From Mesostigma viride (taxonomy: Eukaryota; Streptophyta; Mesostigmatophyceae; Mesostigmatales; Mesostigmataceae): a DNA stretch of 64,000 nt. Where the stretch lies: NCBI GenBank assembly GCA_009746045.1, contig RPFO01000034.1, forward strand, positions 2,053,146-2,117,145, in the 5' to 3' direction. The translations under genes and the position numbers were made by a program. Of the stretch, positions 1 to 11,800 are shown in pieces (position 1 is the stretch's first letter; each line of letters begins with the position of its first letter). Below the pieces are notes generated by a model. That model saw only the letters and a program-made list of their open reading frames with translations, did no database searches and was not told the origin of the DNA.

Positions 1-2755
1 GGTAACCAGACTCTTATTTGAACAATGAGTGGAGCACATACAAAAGGCAGGCCACATCCCGGCCGCCGATGCTCATGCGTGGCGTTCCAATTGCCGGCGG
101 CTTGCGAAAGGCTGCCGGTGCTATTAGTTCACATATTGTGTGAGAGAAAGAATCTAGATCTAGTTAATCACTACGTCATTAACAAAGAAACCTAGACATG
201 CAGTGGCAGGTTTATATCTCAACGTAGCTCCTGCCACCTGGCCTGGAAAAACTGGCCAATGCTTTGGCCACTACCGATCCGGATCAGGCCGCACCGACCT
301 CAAAAGGTACGTCACATGAACCTATAACCTAGCTATAGCGGCTACCCTTCCATCTCACCATAAAGAAACTATGTTCAGAGAACCACTACAATCTATGCAC
401 TGCCATCATTAGCCTAAATAGTGCCCCTCAGCCTCCCAAGAGGGGCCAAGGGGTTAATTTCTTCAGGATTTCAGCAACCAGGTAGTAATAATCTATATTG
501 ATTTTCTGGACCCTGTACTTGGCACCAAACTCGAGCTGCTAGCCAGCGGATGACATCAATCTGAAACTGGCATCCGTAGGTCCATGGAAGCGGATGGCAA
601 TATAATGATGCCTAGAATGGACTGACCTAGAATGTACTTGTTCCTGGATCGAACAACCAAATCATGCGTGGCGACTCCTATAGAGCACGCGTGGCGCCTA
701 CCTGGTCAAGCGCGGGACAACCCCGGCAAAGTCGATCAGCAGGCAGTCAGAGAACTGCAGCCGTGCGGCACAACATCACGAGGTGGAGCAAAAGGAAAAA
801 GCTGATGGTTAATGATGGCAGGAAAACCATACCATAAACGCCCAGGCATGAGGTGCAAACACGGAAGAGGCAAGGCAGAAGAGTTAAGGATAAAAGGGCG
901 AAGATCCGAGCACAAGGAGTGGGACAGGAAACCCACAGGATGATCACGCCACATGCTGAATGCAGCCTGCACAGCAAGATACACCAGCAGATAATAGTCG
1001 CAATGAAAAGAGCCATTCCTATAAAAGAGCCCTTCTCCATCGACAGGGATTACAGTGAGCCGACCAACTGCACACAACGTACGTACATATCTCTCTTTCA
1101 ATATCTCTACATACATAGTTGTGTGTCTCTTGACATTATGTTGCTCTTGGACAAAACTCCAGCAGGTTATTACTGTTGCCGTCGTGATTGCGAGCGGTGC
1201 CCTGTCATAATGTTTCGATGTCACCCGCAGCATGATGCAACTTTCAGGAGGACATGCGTTGGAGCGACACAACAGAAGGGAGCCCCCCCTGCGTGCATGC
1301 AAGTTGCTGCCCCGTCACCATCATCACATGGAGGGGGGCACAAGGACAGACCCACCTGCGGCAAAGGCACAAAGCGCTCCTTCCGAAAGTGCTTCTCCCA
1401 GAACTCGAGCGAACTCAGCTTGCTCCAGTGGGTGTGCGTGCTGCCAGCATAACAGCAATGGCAATGAGTGGACGTGGTAGTGGATTGGGCAGCAGCGAGC
1501 AGTGTAGTGGCCTCAATCGAGGTGAACAGCGAACAGTGAACACCAGACATGCAGGGGCCCTCCCTCCTTGTCGCTGCGTGTAATCAGCTGCCATTGAAGT
1601 GGACTGCCATCTTGTTGTGTGCAGGATGTGAGGTTCCTTGAATGGTACCCACATGACGCAATCACGTGCATTAGTTGAGCAATATTGGGGCAGCCTCGTC
1701 CCCCGGCTCGGTCAAGAACGCAAAGAGGGCACACGCACGAAGCACGAGTGCGAAACCTTGGTAGCTCGTGTAAGCCAGTATAAGAGTACACGCCTGGCGC
1801 CATCCCTAGGCTCGTGACGGTGCAGGCTAGACACGCAACGATGCGTTATACTCCCACAATTCTGCTGGTATAAAGGGGCGGCCAGCTGAAGGGACGATGC
1901 CCCCCCCCCCCTTTACGAGAATATGATCTAAAAAATAAGATAAAATCGCCGGTTCTCACTCTCCCAATTTACCCCAGTTGCCCCCACTCATCGCATTATT
2001 TACGGAAACGGTGCTGACACTTGCCAGAGTGATGCCAGGGTACCAACTGCCATGTATGGCCGCCGAGGCTTCATGGATTCAACATGAAAGCACTTCAGGG
2101 TGCCTAATCCCCCATTCCCAACAGTGCTGACACCCGCCCCCACTCACTATTCCCATTGCCTTTAATCCTCCCACTACGCCTGGTGTGATGGGCTCAAAAG
2201 TCATGACATGGAGAAAGAAGGGACAACCCCCATCCCCGATTCCAATCATGCTGACACCCCCAAGATCAAGACGGTAGGAAGAATGACAATAACAACCACG
2301 AAAGAGATGATAACAACAACTCATGGCGAGGACGACTCGATGTCCATGAAGCCCCCACTCACTGCTCCCACGATCTAAAGTACTGACACCCCCCAAGGGA
2401 TCGCGATGATCACACGAGATTTCTGGCCTGCGCTGGTTGTCTCATGGATACGGGCGTTATCCATGAAAACAACAACTCACTGCGATATGGACTCCATATC
2501 CATGACGTCAGAGGACCCCCCATGCTGGTGTGCCGGCGCATCGTGATCCACGCCAGCCCCCGGCGACTCCACCAGAAGCACGTAGAGCAGCACGATGTAT
2601 CTGCACACGCAGGCAAGCCCATAGGGAAGCACGTAGGGGAGATGATGAGCCCATAGGGGAGCATGTAAAGAGAGATGATGCATCTGCACACACAGACAAG
2701 GCCATGGAGAAGCAGACAGAGGAGTACATAGAGCGAGATGATGCATCTGCACACA
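1..2755. other. Gene-poor 5' flank, nothing recognised
   Basis: I see no recognisable gene here. Overlapping open frames on both strands between about 736 and 1803 have no family features and shadow each other. Between about 1980 and 2520 a degenerate motif of the kind 'gtgctgacaccccc..cactca' recurs four or five times, so this part looks like an eroded tandem repeat. The stretch 2560-2755 also repeats itself loosely ('agatgatgcatctgcacaca'). Confidence 0.5.
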
Positions 2756-2758
2756 CAA

Positions 2759-3066
2759 ACAGCGGCAAGCGGCAAGCGGCAAGCGGCAAGCGGCAAGCGG
2801 CAAGCGGCAAGCGGCAAGCGGCAAGCGGCAAGCGGCAAGCGGCAAGCGGCAAGCGGCAAGCGGCAAGCGGCAAGCGGCAAGCGGCAAGCGGCAAGCGGCA
2901 AGCGGCAAGCGGCAAGCGGCAAGCGGCAAGCGGCAAGCGGCAAGCGGCAAGCGGCAAGCGGCAAGCGGCAAGCGGCAAGCGGCAAGCGGCAAGCGGCAAG
3001 TGGCAAGTGGCAAGTGGCAAGTGGCAAGTGGCAAGTGGCAAGTGGCAAGTGGCAAGTGGCAAGTGG
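2759..3066. repeat. 7-bp minisatellite (GGCAAGC)n turning into (GGCAAGT)n
   Basis: A head-to-tail array of the heptamer GGCAAGC runs for about 34 units. It then switches abruptly near position 3000 to nine or ten GGCAAGT units. Because 7 is not a multiple of 3, it opens all frames on both strands and creates spurious long ORFs. The single C-to-T step shared by the whole distal block shows that the variant spread as a block. Confidence 0.95.
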
Positions 3067-3122
3067 CACAAGATGTGCCGCCCGCCCTTTCTTCCCCTGC
3101 TGATCTCTTCCCCTGCGGTGTG

Positions 3123-3242
3123 CGCGCGCTTGTGCGTGTGTGTCTGTGTGTCTGCATGTATGTGTGCGTGTGTGTGTGTGCGCGTGTATGTGTGCGTGTA
3201 TGTGTGTGTGCGTTTTTGTGTGTGTGTGTGTGCGTGTATGTG

Positions 3243-3339
<97 letters not shown>

Positions 3340-3345
3340 GTGTGT
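3123..3345. repeat. (TG)n microsatellite with TGCG interruptions
   Basis: This is an almost pure TG/CA dinucleotide tract with scattered GC and TA steps, about 220 bp long. It lies directly between two other tandem arrays. Alternating purine-pyrimidine sequence of this length can adopt Z-DNA. Confidence 0.95.
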
Positions 3346-3404
3346 CCGACGTCCAACGCAACATCTGCATGATTCGTGGCAAACTTCTCAGTGGAGGATG
3401 GGTT

Positions 3405-3697
3405 CTGCAATAGGCTGCAATAGGCTGCAATAGGCTGCAATAGGCTGCAATAGGCTGAAATAGGCTGAAATAGGCTGCAATAGGCTGCAATAGGCTGCAA
3501 TAGGCTGAAATAGGCTGCAATAGGCTGCAATAGGCTGCAATAGGCTGCAATAGGCTGCAATAGGCTGCAATAGGCTGCAATAGGCTGCAATAGGCTGCAA
3601 TAGGCTGCAATAGGCTGCAATAGGCTGCAATAGGCTGCAATAGGCTGCAATAGGCTGCAATAGGCTGCAATAGGCTGCAGTAGGCTGCAATAGGCTA
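3405..3697. repeat. 10-bp minisatellite (AATAGGCTGC)n
   Basis: About 29 copies of a decamer lie head to tail, with sporadic C-to-A variants ('aataggctga') clustered in the first third. The array is compact and ends at a sequence starting 'taggacgagggtaag'. Confidence 0.95.
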
Positions 3698-5256
3698 GGA
3701 CGAGGGTAAGGGTGGCAATAGGGATGGAGGGGGCAGGGAATGGACAAGGGGCATGGGTAGGGTCAACGTTCGCACTAGCGACACCAGTCTCACGTATGCA
3801 ACGTGTTGGAAGGGATCGGGACAGGACAACGGGACAGGGTACCGACGTGGCCTGAGGCCTGGCACATCGGCTCCCACGTGGCAGCGATGGCACACACGTT
3901 CCTCATCGGGGCGCCACACACATGCAGGCGGCCCATTGGCTCCCACATGGCGCACTTGTTTAGGCTCCACACGGCGCACTTGGTGCTGTCACGTATCGAC
4001 AAGTTACTGAAATCACTTGTACAATACTGTACAGATCGTTTGTGTTTGTGACACAATAATTTATCAAACACTTGTGTTCGTGTTGACTAGGGTGCATGCA
4101 ATCATACTTCCTAGAAAGTGTCACCTATGTATGTATTGGGGTAGGGTGCAGTCGTTGCTACCACTCACGGCAGTGCCTCTTGTGCTTGCGCTCGGTGGGC
4201 TGCATGCACCCGAACTACAGCATACAGTGTGTGTAACCGCACTGCACTCACAGCAGGGAAACTAGCACAGAGAACAGAAGCATGTCATTTGTGCAAGTGT
4301 TGGTTGGCTGCATGCATCTATGTAAAGTGACCCGAATAAGGTGCATGCATTCATGCGACTCACAGAACCGACGCTAGCACCGAGAACAGCAGCACCAGCC
4401 GTGGGACAGAGACCCTGGCATGGCATCAGAGGGAGATAAGATAGAAGATGAAGGCGTCAGCGGCAAAGGAAGAGCTGAGAAAATGGGCATGCCGGATGCT
4501 ACTACCGCCTCGCCATGCAACCGCCTACTGCGGGGCAGGCCAGGAACAACATGATGTGTGGGGATAAATCTGACCTTGCCTGCTAGAGACAAACGCCACT
4601 GCATGAGACGGGAAAAAGGTTGTAAATTCCACAGGCCTTTCCATCGCCGCCATGGCAAGCGAACCGCGGTAACGGCGTGAATTATGAACCAGAGTACTGA
4701 GCAATCCAAGGACAGTCACATTTGGCCGATGAGTCGGTCCCTAGGGCTGACAATACCGGGTTCCAACGGCCCAAAACAAAACAACTCCTTCAATGCCAAC
4801 TCAAAAGAGTCGAGAGTTTACAATGCCCTCCCGGTCTTCACGCTGAAATTTTGCAATGCGAAAAATCTCTAGACATTTACTTGGGAAAAAGTAAGCTTCA
4901 AGAACACACTGAGCACGAAAGAAATGCAGAATGCAGAAGTTGTCCCCCAGCGTTGTCTATCTCCCTAAGACACATGGCGCTGAGCATCAAAGCAGTCTTA
5001 CCCCATACGCCGTGTTGAAGGCAGACAGTCTTGCCGGACAAAAAATAATATACGCTCCTGACCTTATAAATTACATTTTGCGCTCCTGATATAGGGCAAG
5101 CACCTGAGCATCATAACCAGCCTGTCGTTACATCAAAACCCTGCACATGTTGTAGGGGGATGTCCCATTCAAAAAAGAATTTCCGCATTCACGCTGGCTT
5201 AATTACTTGTGACCCAAGGTGTGTGGCATATCGGGAATTTATAGTGCCATAAACCC
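3698..5256. other. Intergenic stretch, nothing recognised
   Basis: No open frame here resembles a known family. A short reiterated motif 'ctcccacrtgg..gcgcac' occurs at about 3870-3980. I see no RNA gene or transposon terminus. Confidence 0.4.
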
Positions 5257-5832
5257 TTAATTGTCAATGCCCTGAGAGTCAGCCGCCCGGAACGTGAAAA
5301 ATTTGGTGTAGAAAGCGAGCATTACCATAATTGTGGTGCCTTGCTGCATTTCTTCGCTGCTTTGGCTGTAAGGTACATGACAAGTGACTTCTAGCAATAA
5401 CTTCACCTCGCTTGCTCGCGTTTTCCGATGGTTTTTAATATAGTTGGATATGTTTATATGGAAGTCGGCCATAGCTTCCGTCGTTTGAGGTAGCAACATG
5501 CCCGCTACTTCGTCGTTGCCGTCCAATCCGGTCTGAACAGCTTTGCGGTTTGCACAGTCTCGATATTGCCAGCTTGGCAGATTTTCCCTGCCTCCAAAAT
5601 CACGTACGGACGATGTCAGCACCCAAGCGGCGGTATGCCTAGAGAGGTTCACGAGGTACGGTTTGGCCGGACCCGCCCAGGGTACTGGCTGAATGCGCTC
5701 CAATTTGTAGCGGGAAAATGCCCGTGTCCCGCCACCAAGTTGGTGCAGAGCGAAGGCGCAAAACGTTGAACAAGGCAGGCGTGGCAAACCGCGCTCGGTG
5801 CAGTGTGCCGGAGCGAGCCGCACTTTGCCCAC
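5257..5832 (-). CDS. Hypothetical ORF, divergent from NAP1 (doubtful)
   Basis: This single uninterrupted frame of 191 codons lies on the minus strand. Its ATG is 10 bp from the NAP1 start on the other strand. I do not recognise it. The C-terminal 80 residues, from an internal Met at about residue 120, look more protein-like than the Arg/Pro-rich N-terminal part. The two genes would need a promoter of almost zero length, and the frame overlaps what must be the NAP1 5' UTR and promoter. It is probably a chance frame. A short real gene starting at an internal Met remains possible. Confidence 0.2.
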   Translation of the reverse strand: MGKVRLAPAHCTERGLPRLPCSTFCAFALHQLGGGTRAFSRYKLERIQPVPWAGPAKPYLVNLSRHTAAWVLTSSVRDFGGRENLPSWQYRDCANRKAVQTGLDGNDEVAGMLLPQTTEAMADFHINISNYIKNHRKTRASEVKLLLEVTCHVPYSQSSEEMQQGTTIMVMLAFYTKFFTFRAADSQGIDN

Positions 5833-5841
5833 GACGCCGCC

Positions 5842-8800
5842 ATGGCTGGAAAGAAGGGCAAATTTGACATGAGCGCCGTTACCGATGCTCTAGACGAGGT
5901 TGAAGGTGCGAGAGGGTTTGTTTTGGGGTGGTGGAGAAATTGCTTCGAGCATGTGTTCTTGTAGGACATGATGGTGTCTGTCGTTTCGCCCGCCCGGCGT
6001 CGCGGCGGAACCCATTCGTTTGTTCCGACAGGCTACAGCCGTGTGTAAAGCGCAACGCTGCTAGAACGGCCGTTAGGATAGATGATGAGTTGGCCATGCG
6101 TTCCTCTGTTATAACCTCGTGAAAATTTGGGCTAGCTTTCCGACTGTTAACCGTTTCCGGTGTTGCATGGGCATGTACGTCTCCAATTCGTTTGTGCGGT
6201 TATGCGTGCATGTGCTGCTTGGACACCTGGATGTGACGACATTTCAGGACACGGGGACCTTAAGGCCGGCTTCGTCAGTGCCATCCAAGTAAGTGGCAAG
6301 GAAATAAAGCCTATAAGCAGCTCAAGCCTGGGGATGTGCTAGAGCCCATGCGTATTGTTTGTCTTCGCTCGATGCGCGCCGACGTTCAAAGTTGTCTTTA
6401 TTCGATGGAGTGAGGTAGTGGTTCTCGCCTTCTGATACGCTAGGAAATCTGCCATGGAAAGCTGCGTGGGTTTCCGAGCGCCTACCTTCTTCCCGCCAGT
6501 TTTTTTCCGCGGGGTTCCCGTGCGTATAAAATTTCCTTACAATCTTCGACGAGTAGTGTTTGGTCTGCTGCTTGCTTACCGCCGCAGGGCCATTGCCTGA
6601 CCAAGCTTGCATTTCGTGCACGCTGCTGCTTCATTGGAAGCACATATTGCAAATCGCAACGGCCCCCGTGTATGTGGGGGATATAACAGGGGGGCAGGTG
6701 TGGGATGTGACGCAGTGTCGTGCTTTAAGTGGGGAACAGGCACGGGTCTTTGTGCCAGGGCTGGTATTCACCCATGATGTTCAGCCCCCTTGCATGGCTG
6801 GGACGACCCAGGAAGAACTGTGTCGATCTCTATGGTCTGTTCTGTTAGCCTGGCAATTCCTGTACATGTCCCAGATTGAGTTTTGCTTTTGAAGAACAGC
6901 CGTTAAATTATTCTGTTATAATTTAACAGAATAAAACCCCCCATACACACAAGTTTTGCATTACCCCAGCCCCCACCCAATCCTCCCAACCCGACCCCAC
7001 TCCCCTACCCCCACCCAGCCGCACCTTCTTCCCACCAGTGTTCCTATCAGACCCACCACCCTGACTCTCACACCCACCCGTCACAGTCACAACCACGCCC
7101 CCATCCACTAATCCACTCCAGAGCAAGCAGGACCCTCTTCCCACAACTGCTGCGAACACACCCACCAGGGCCACTAACAATTTTACTGCCCCGCCCCCCC
7201 ACCCCCCCAAAACACCCCCACCCCCCACCCCCCACCCCCCACCCCCACCCCCACCCCCCACCCCCCACCCCCCACCCCCACCCCCCACCCCCACCCCCCA
7301 CCCCCCACCCCCACCCCCACCCCCCACCCCCAACCCCCAACCCCCAACCCCCACCCCCCAACCCCCAACCCCAACCCCCAACCCCCAACCCCCAACCCCC
7401 AACCCCCAACCCCCAACCCCCAACCCCCACCCCCCACCCCCACCCCCCACCCCACCCCCCATCCCCCACCCCTCTCCCCAACCCCCTTCCATCCGCAGAA
7501 CCAGCTGAACCAGATGGTGGGCGGCTCGTCCGGCTACCTCGAGTCGCTCCCCCGTGCCGTGCGCAAGCGCGTGCACGCGCTCCAGGAGCTGCAGGAGAAG
7601 CATGATGGCCTCAAGGAGCAGTACCTAGAGGAGCTGGCGGCGCTTGAGGCAAAGTTCCAGGCGCTCTACGCCCCACTCTACGAGAAGGTGGGTGTGTGGG
7701 TGGGCAAGGTGTGGGCCTGTTGGTGTCGGTAGCACGACGACGGCCGCTCTACGAGAAGGTGGGGGGGTGGGGTGGCTCGTGCGACAGGGGCACAAAACGG
7801 AGCACGGAGCGTGAGCACGTGTGGGTATCAAGGAGACAAGCCCGCGTATGCCAGAAAACATGGTGTTGCTGCAGCGACGCACGGAGCGTGAGCACGTGTG
7901 GGTATGTGTGTGTGCGCAATGGTGCGTTTGTTCCTGTTGACTCATGATTGCCTGTGTTCTTGGGTGCTTGCTCTGCCTGTGCTTGGTCTTGGGTGCTTGC
8001 TCTGCCTGTTCTTGTTCTTGGGTGCTTGCTCTGCCTGTTCTTGTTCTTGGGTTCTTGCTCTGCCTGGGCTTGTTCTTGGGTGCTCGCTCTGCCTGAGCTT
8101 GTTGTCCCTGCGTGCGCATCTGCCTGTCCCTTGGAAGCTCTTGCGTGCCTGTGGCTCCTGCGTGCTTGAGATCCTGTGAGCTGACCGTCCTGCTCTCGTA
8201 TGCTCTCATGTGCTTGCTTTCTCGTGTGCGGTTTCATGCTTGTGTTCTCGTGTGCCCTGGCGTACTTGTCGTGGGTGACGGATGCCAGCGCGCGGACATC
8301 GTGACGGGCGTGGTGGAGCCTGAGGTGGAGAACTTTGAGGATGAGGAGGGAGATGGCGACGCGGCCGCTAAGGGGGAGGCAAAAGAAAGTGAGTACGGCC
8401 GAGGGTGGCCGGTGTAACAAGCGGTGGCCTTGCAGAGCCTCAGACGTGGTTGATGGATGACTCTGGTGCATGAATCGGTCAGGGTAGTCCGTCTGTTGTT
8501 TTGTTGGTGCAGTCAGACGAAGCGTTGTCAATGTATTCAGGGGTAGCCAGATTCGTTCGGTTGGGGAAAGCCAGAATGGGGGATTGGGGGACCAGCCTTA
8601 TCAGTGCATGGGTAGCAGTCTGCTGGGTTCATTTGGGGGACATGGAAGTGTATTGGGGGGAAGTCGAATTCGCACATTCACGGGAATGCCAGGCGGTGGG
8701 TTGGGGGGACCTGTGGTTGCCCTTGTTGAAGTGAGGCAGGGAGGGAGAGGCGCTTCCAGGGTGGGCGGATGGGGATGTCAGTTCTCGGTTTGGAGGGCAG

Positions 8801-11800
8801 GCTTATGGGTAACGGGCAGGCTTATCGATGTCAGGAACTGGTTGTGAATGGTCCATTGGTAACCGGCAGGCTGGCAGAGAGAGGGCTGTCAAGTGCCGGG
8901 TATCTAGGCATGGGAGCAGGGAATCTAGGCCGTTGTGGTGCTTGGTGACCATGACTGCTCTGGATCTATTTGAGAAGCCCGACCACTGGTCAACCCCTCG
9001 TTGGTTTTTGGTTTAGAACTTGGGGAATCGGGCATTTCTAGCCGAGGAGGCTGCAGCATCTGCCCTCCATCGCCCTCCAACGTTTCCCCTTTTGGTTCCT
9101 GTTTCTGATGGTTGGCAAGCGTCACTGGTATGGCATGGTGGGTCACAGCCGCGCCCATCTCAACGCGGGTTGGCAAGCGTCACTGGTATGGCATGGTGGG
9201 TCACAGCCGCACCCATCTCAACGCGGGCTGGCAAGCGTCACTGGTATGGCATGGTGGGTCACAGCCGCACCCATCTCAACGCGGGTTGGCAAGCGTCACT
9301 GGTATGGCATGGTGGGTCACAGCCGCGCCCATCTCAACGCGGGTAATGCTACGTGCTCGAACATCTTGCGGAGCCGTCGTAGAAATGCTATTTCTTCTTC
9401 CCACTCCACAAGAGCATCCCCTTCATCCCCATCCATGGTACAGTCAGGTGCTTATGAATGAATGGTGGCCTACCCACTCACTTACCCACTCACACCAGAG
9501 CGAATGGATGAACGACAAAGGTAACGAGAAGGTGACCCTTTTGTAAAGCAGCAGCAGAGAGCAGGCCCTGTCACGACTCATATTCATCTGTGGCTAGCGT
9601 ACCGTTGACTCGGCGGTCATATCGGCTTCACATCCACCTCACTTGCATACCCTCTTTGTGCATGCCCACGCGTGTGTCTCCCTCCCTGGCTCGCTGTTGT
9701 CTCTGTCTCTGTATGGGGCCGGGTGTTTTGTGGCATGTGCCATGTGCCATGTGTGGACTTGCTGCTTGCTGGGTGGCGGCTGTGCGTGGCGGGTGGCGTG
9801 GCGGTGGCGTGGCTGGGTGACGGGTGCCAGGTGAGGACATTGTCGGCATCCCCGAGTTCTGGCTCACGGCGATGAGGAACCACGAGGTGCTCGAGGAGCA
9901 GGTGAGCGGCGGGGCGTACGCTAGTAGAATTCATGAGTTGTATGATACAGCCGTTGTTATGATTACACAACGTAGCGCTGAAGAAGTGCTCGAGGAGCCG
10001 GCGGGTGGGGTGGCATGCGGTAGTGGTAGCGAATATACAGCAGTATAGGACACTATGTGTTGTGCCTTGCGCACCCTATCACTTGTGTGAGCTCGTGGTG
10101 CTCACTACCTGCTCACAAGCGGTGCTCACTACCTTCTGCGGCCATGCCTATCCTCCTACCCGCCATGCCTGCCACCTAATTGGTCACGGATGGCTCTTCA
10201 GATCACGGAGCGCGACGAGGGGGCGCTGAAGTACCTCAAGGACATCAAGTGCACCACGCTGAACGGGGAGGAAGAGAAGGTATGCGCACACATTTGTCTT
10301 TGCGCAGTATTGGTGGTGTTCCAACTGGTCATTTGGGGGCATCTGTTTGACATGGACATGATGCCGCGTCTGGTGCAGATCCCTATAGGGCAAATGAGTT
10401 TGACAGCCTGTGTACTCACAGGCCACTGTCATCAGTGTGGTCGCCGCCTCACCGTGAACTCGCCATGCGCATCCCAAGGGAGGCTTTTTCAGCAGGCTGT
10501 CGCAGGACCGACACCATTTTTGCCCTTGTCCTGGCTCAGAGTTTGTGCCCTTGTCCTGCTTGCTTGTTGTGCTCTTTCCTGTGCTGTGCTTCTGAATGAT
10601 GGCAGGGTTTCCGCCTGGACTTCTACTTCCTGCCGAACCCGTACTTTTCGAATGGAGTGGTAAGGGAGCAACCGGGACGCTGGCGATGTCGTGCTAATGA
10701 TGCGGTCACCGGCTTCTCTCTGGGTGCTGGCCCAGCGTAGCTATGCATAGGGTCTGGTCAAGTCCTCTGCCGGCAAGTCATTTTGGTTATATGTATATTT
10801 TTTTATTCGGTCACCAGATTCTCTTCCCAGCACTTGTTGATTCCAGGGCTTAGGTGTTGGTCCGATTAGGTCTATGGTTCGTTTAGGTGATGGTCCGTGG
10901 GTCTCAATAGGGTTCCCTCCTACTCGCTCGCATCCCATTCTCTCAGCCCTGTACCCCAATCTCTCCCCGCCGCTCTCCCCTCGTGCACTTTCTGCCGCTT
11001 CCATCCCGCTCGCCCCTCTGTCCGTATGCCTTGCACCTTGTTGTGTGCCAGACAGGGTGATTAGGCCCTCGCCCAGCTCGTGGTGACTAAGTCTTTGTCC
11101 TGCTTTTTGGCGGTTTCCAGTTGTCACGTTGTTGCAGGGACGAGCTCTCCTTCCCCGCCCCCTTTCAGCCCTGGCATGGCCTTGTGGATTGCTTCGGTGC
11201 AGCTGTCGTTGTGGCCCTTATGTTGCTCACATCGCCTTGTTTGTTTGTTGTTTTTTCTGGGCACGCTCGTGTGTCGGGGCGCGGCGTGCAGCTATCCAAG
11301 ACGTACTTGATGATCGACGATGAGGAGCCCATCCTGGAGCGCGCGGAGGGGTGAGTGTATAGGTCCACGCTCGTGCCTGCAGAACGATGAGTGTATTAGC
11401 CCATCGCAGAGCGCGAGAGGGGTGAGTCTATTGGTCCACGCTCGTGCCTGCAGAACGATGAGTGTATTAGCCCATCCTAGAGGGCGCGAAGGGTTGAGTA
11501 CAAACTACATGGGAGCAAAGGGTCCTTCACCCTTCTCTTAGAGAGGGGGCAGAAGGGTGAGAGGTGGTCTGTCTTAGAGCATGCATGTGTGTAACGGGGT
11601 GAGTAAGGCCAAGGGTTGTTGATGTTACAACCCTGGATGTGAATTTGTGCACGCTTGCATGCTGGCATCCTCACTTGCAAGATCGCAAATGCTCAACATC
11701 GATAATCCAATAAGTCAATTTTGTAAGTATGTCCCGTAGCAGGGAATGTTTTCCCAGCGCGTGTGTTGGGTCTTGGGATGCTTGGTGGCCCCGCCATCGT

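Noticed and set aside
736-1550. ORFs of 188 aa (-) and 199 aa (+) overlapping each other
   Set aside because: Neither shows a domain, and no plausible splice partners or related copies are visible.
2410-3893. Several long ORFs with CRLPLAA, THTHTH and YCSLLQPIA repeats
   Set aside because: They run through three adjacent tandem arrays; no non-repetitive protein domain is present.
7195-7482. Interstitial telomere
   Set aside because: The unit is irregular (CCCCCA, CCCCCAA, CCCCCCA) and does not match the usual green-plant telomere repeats; treated as a simple C-rich tract.
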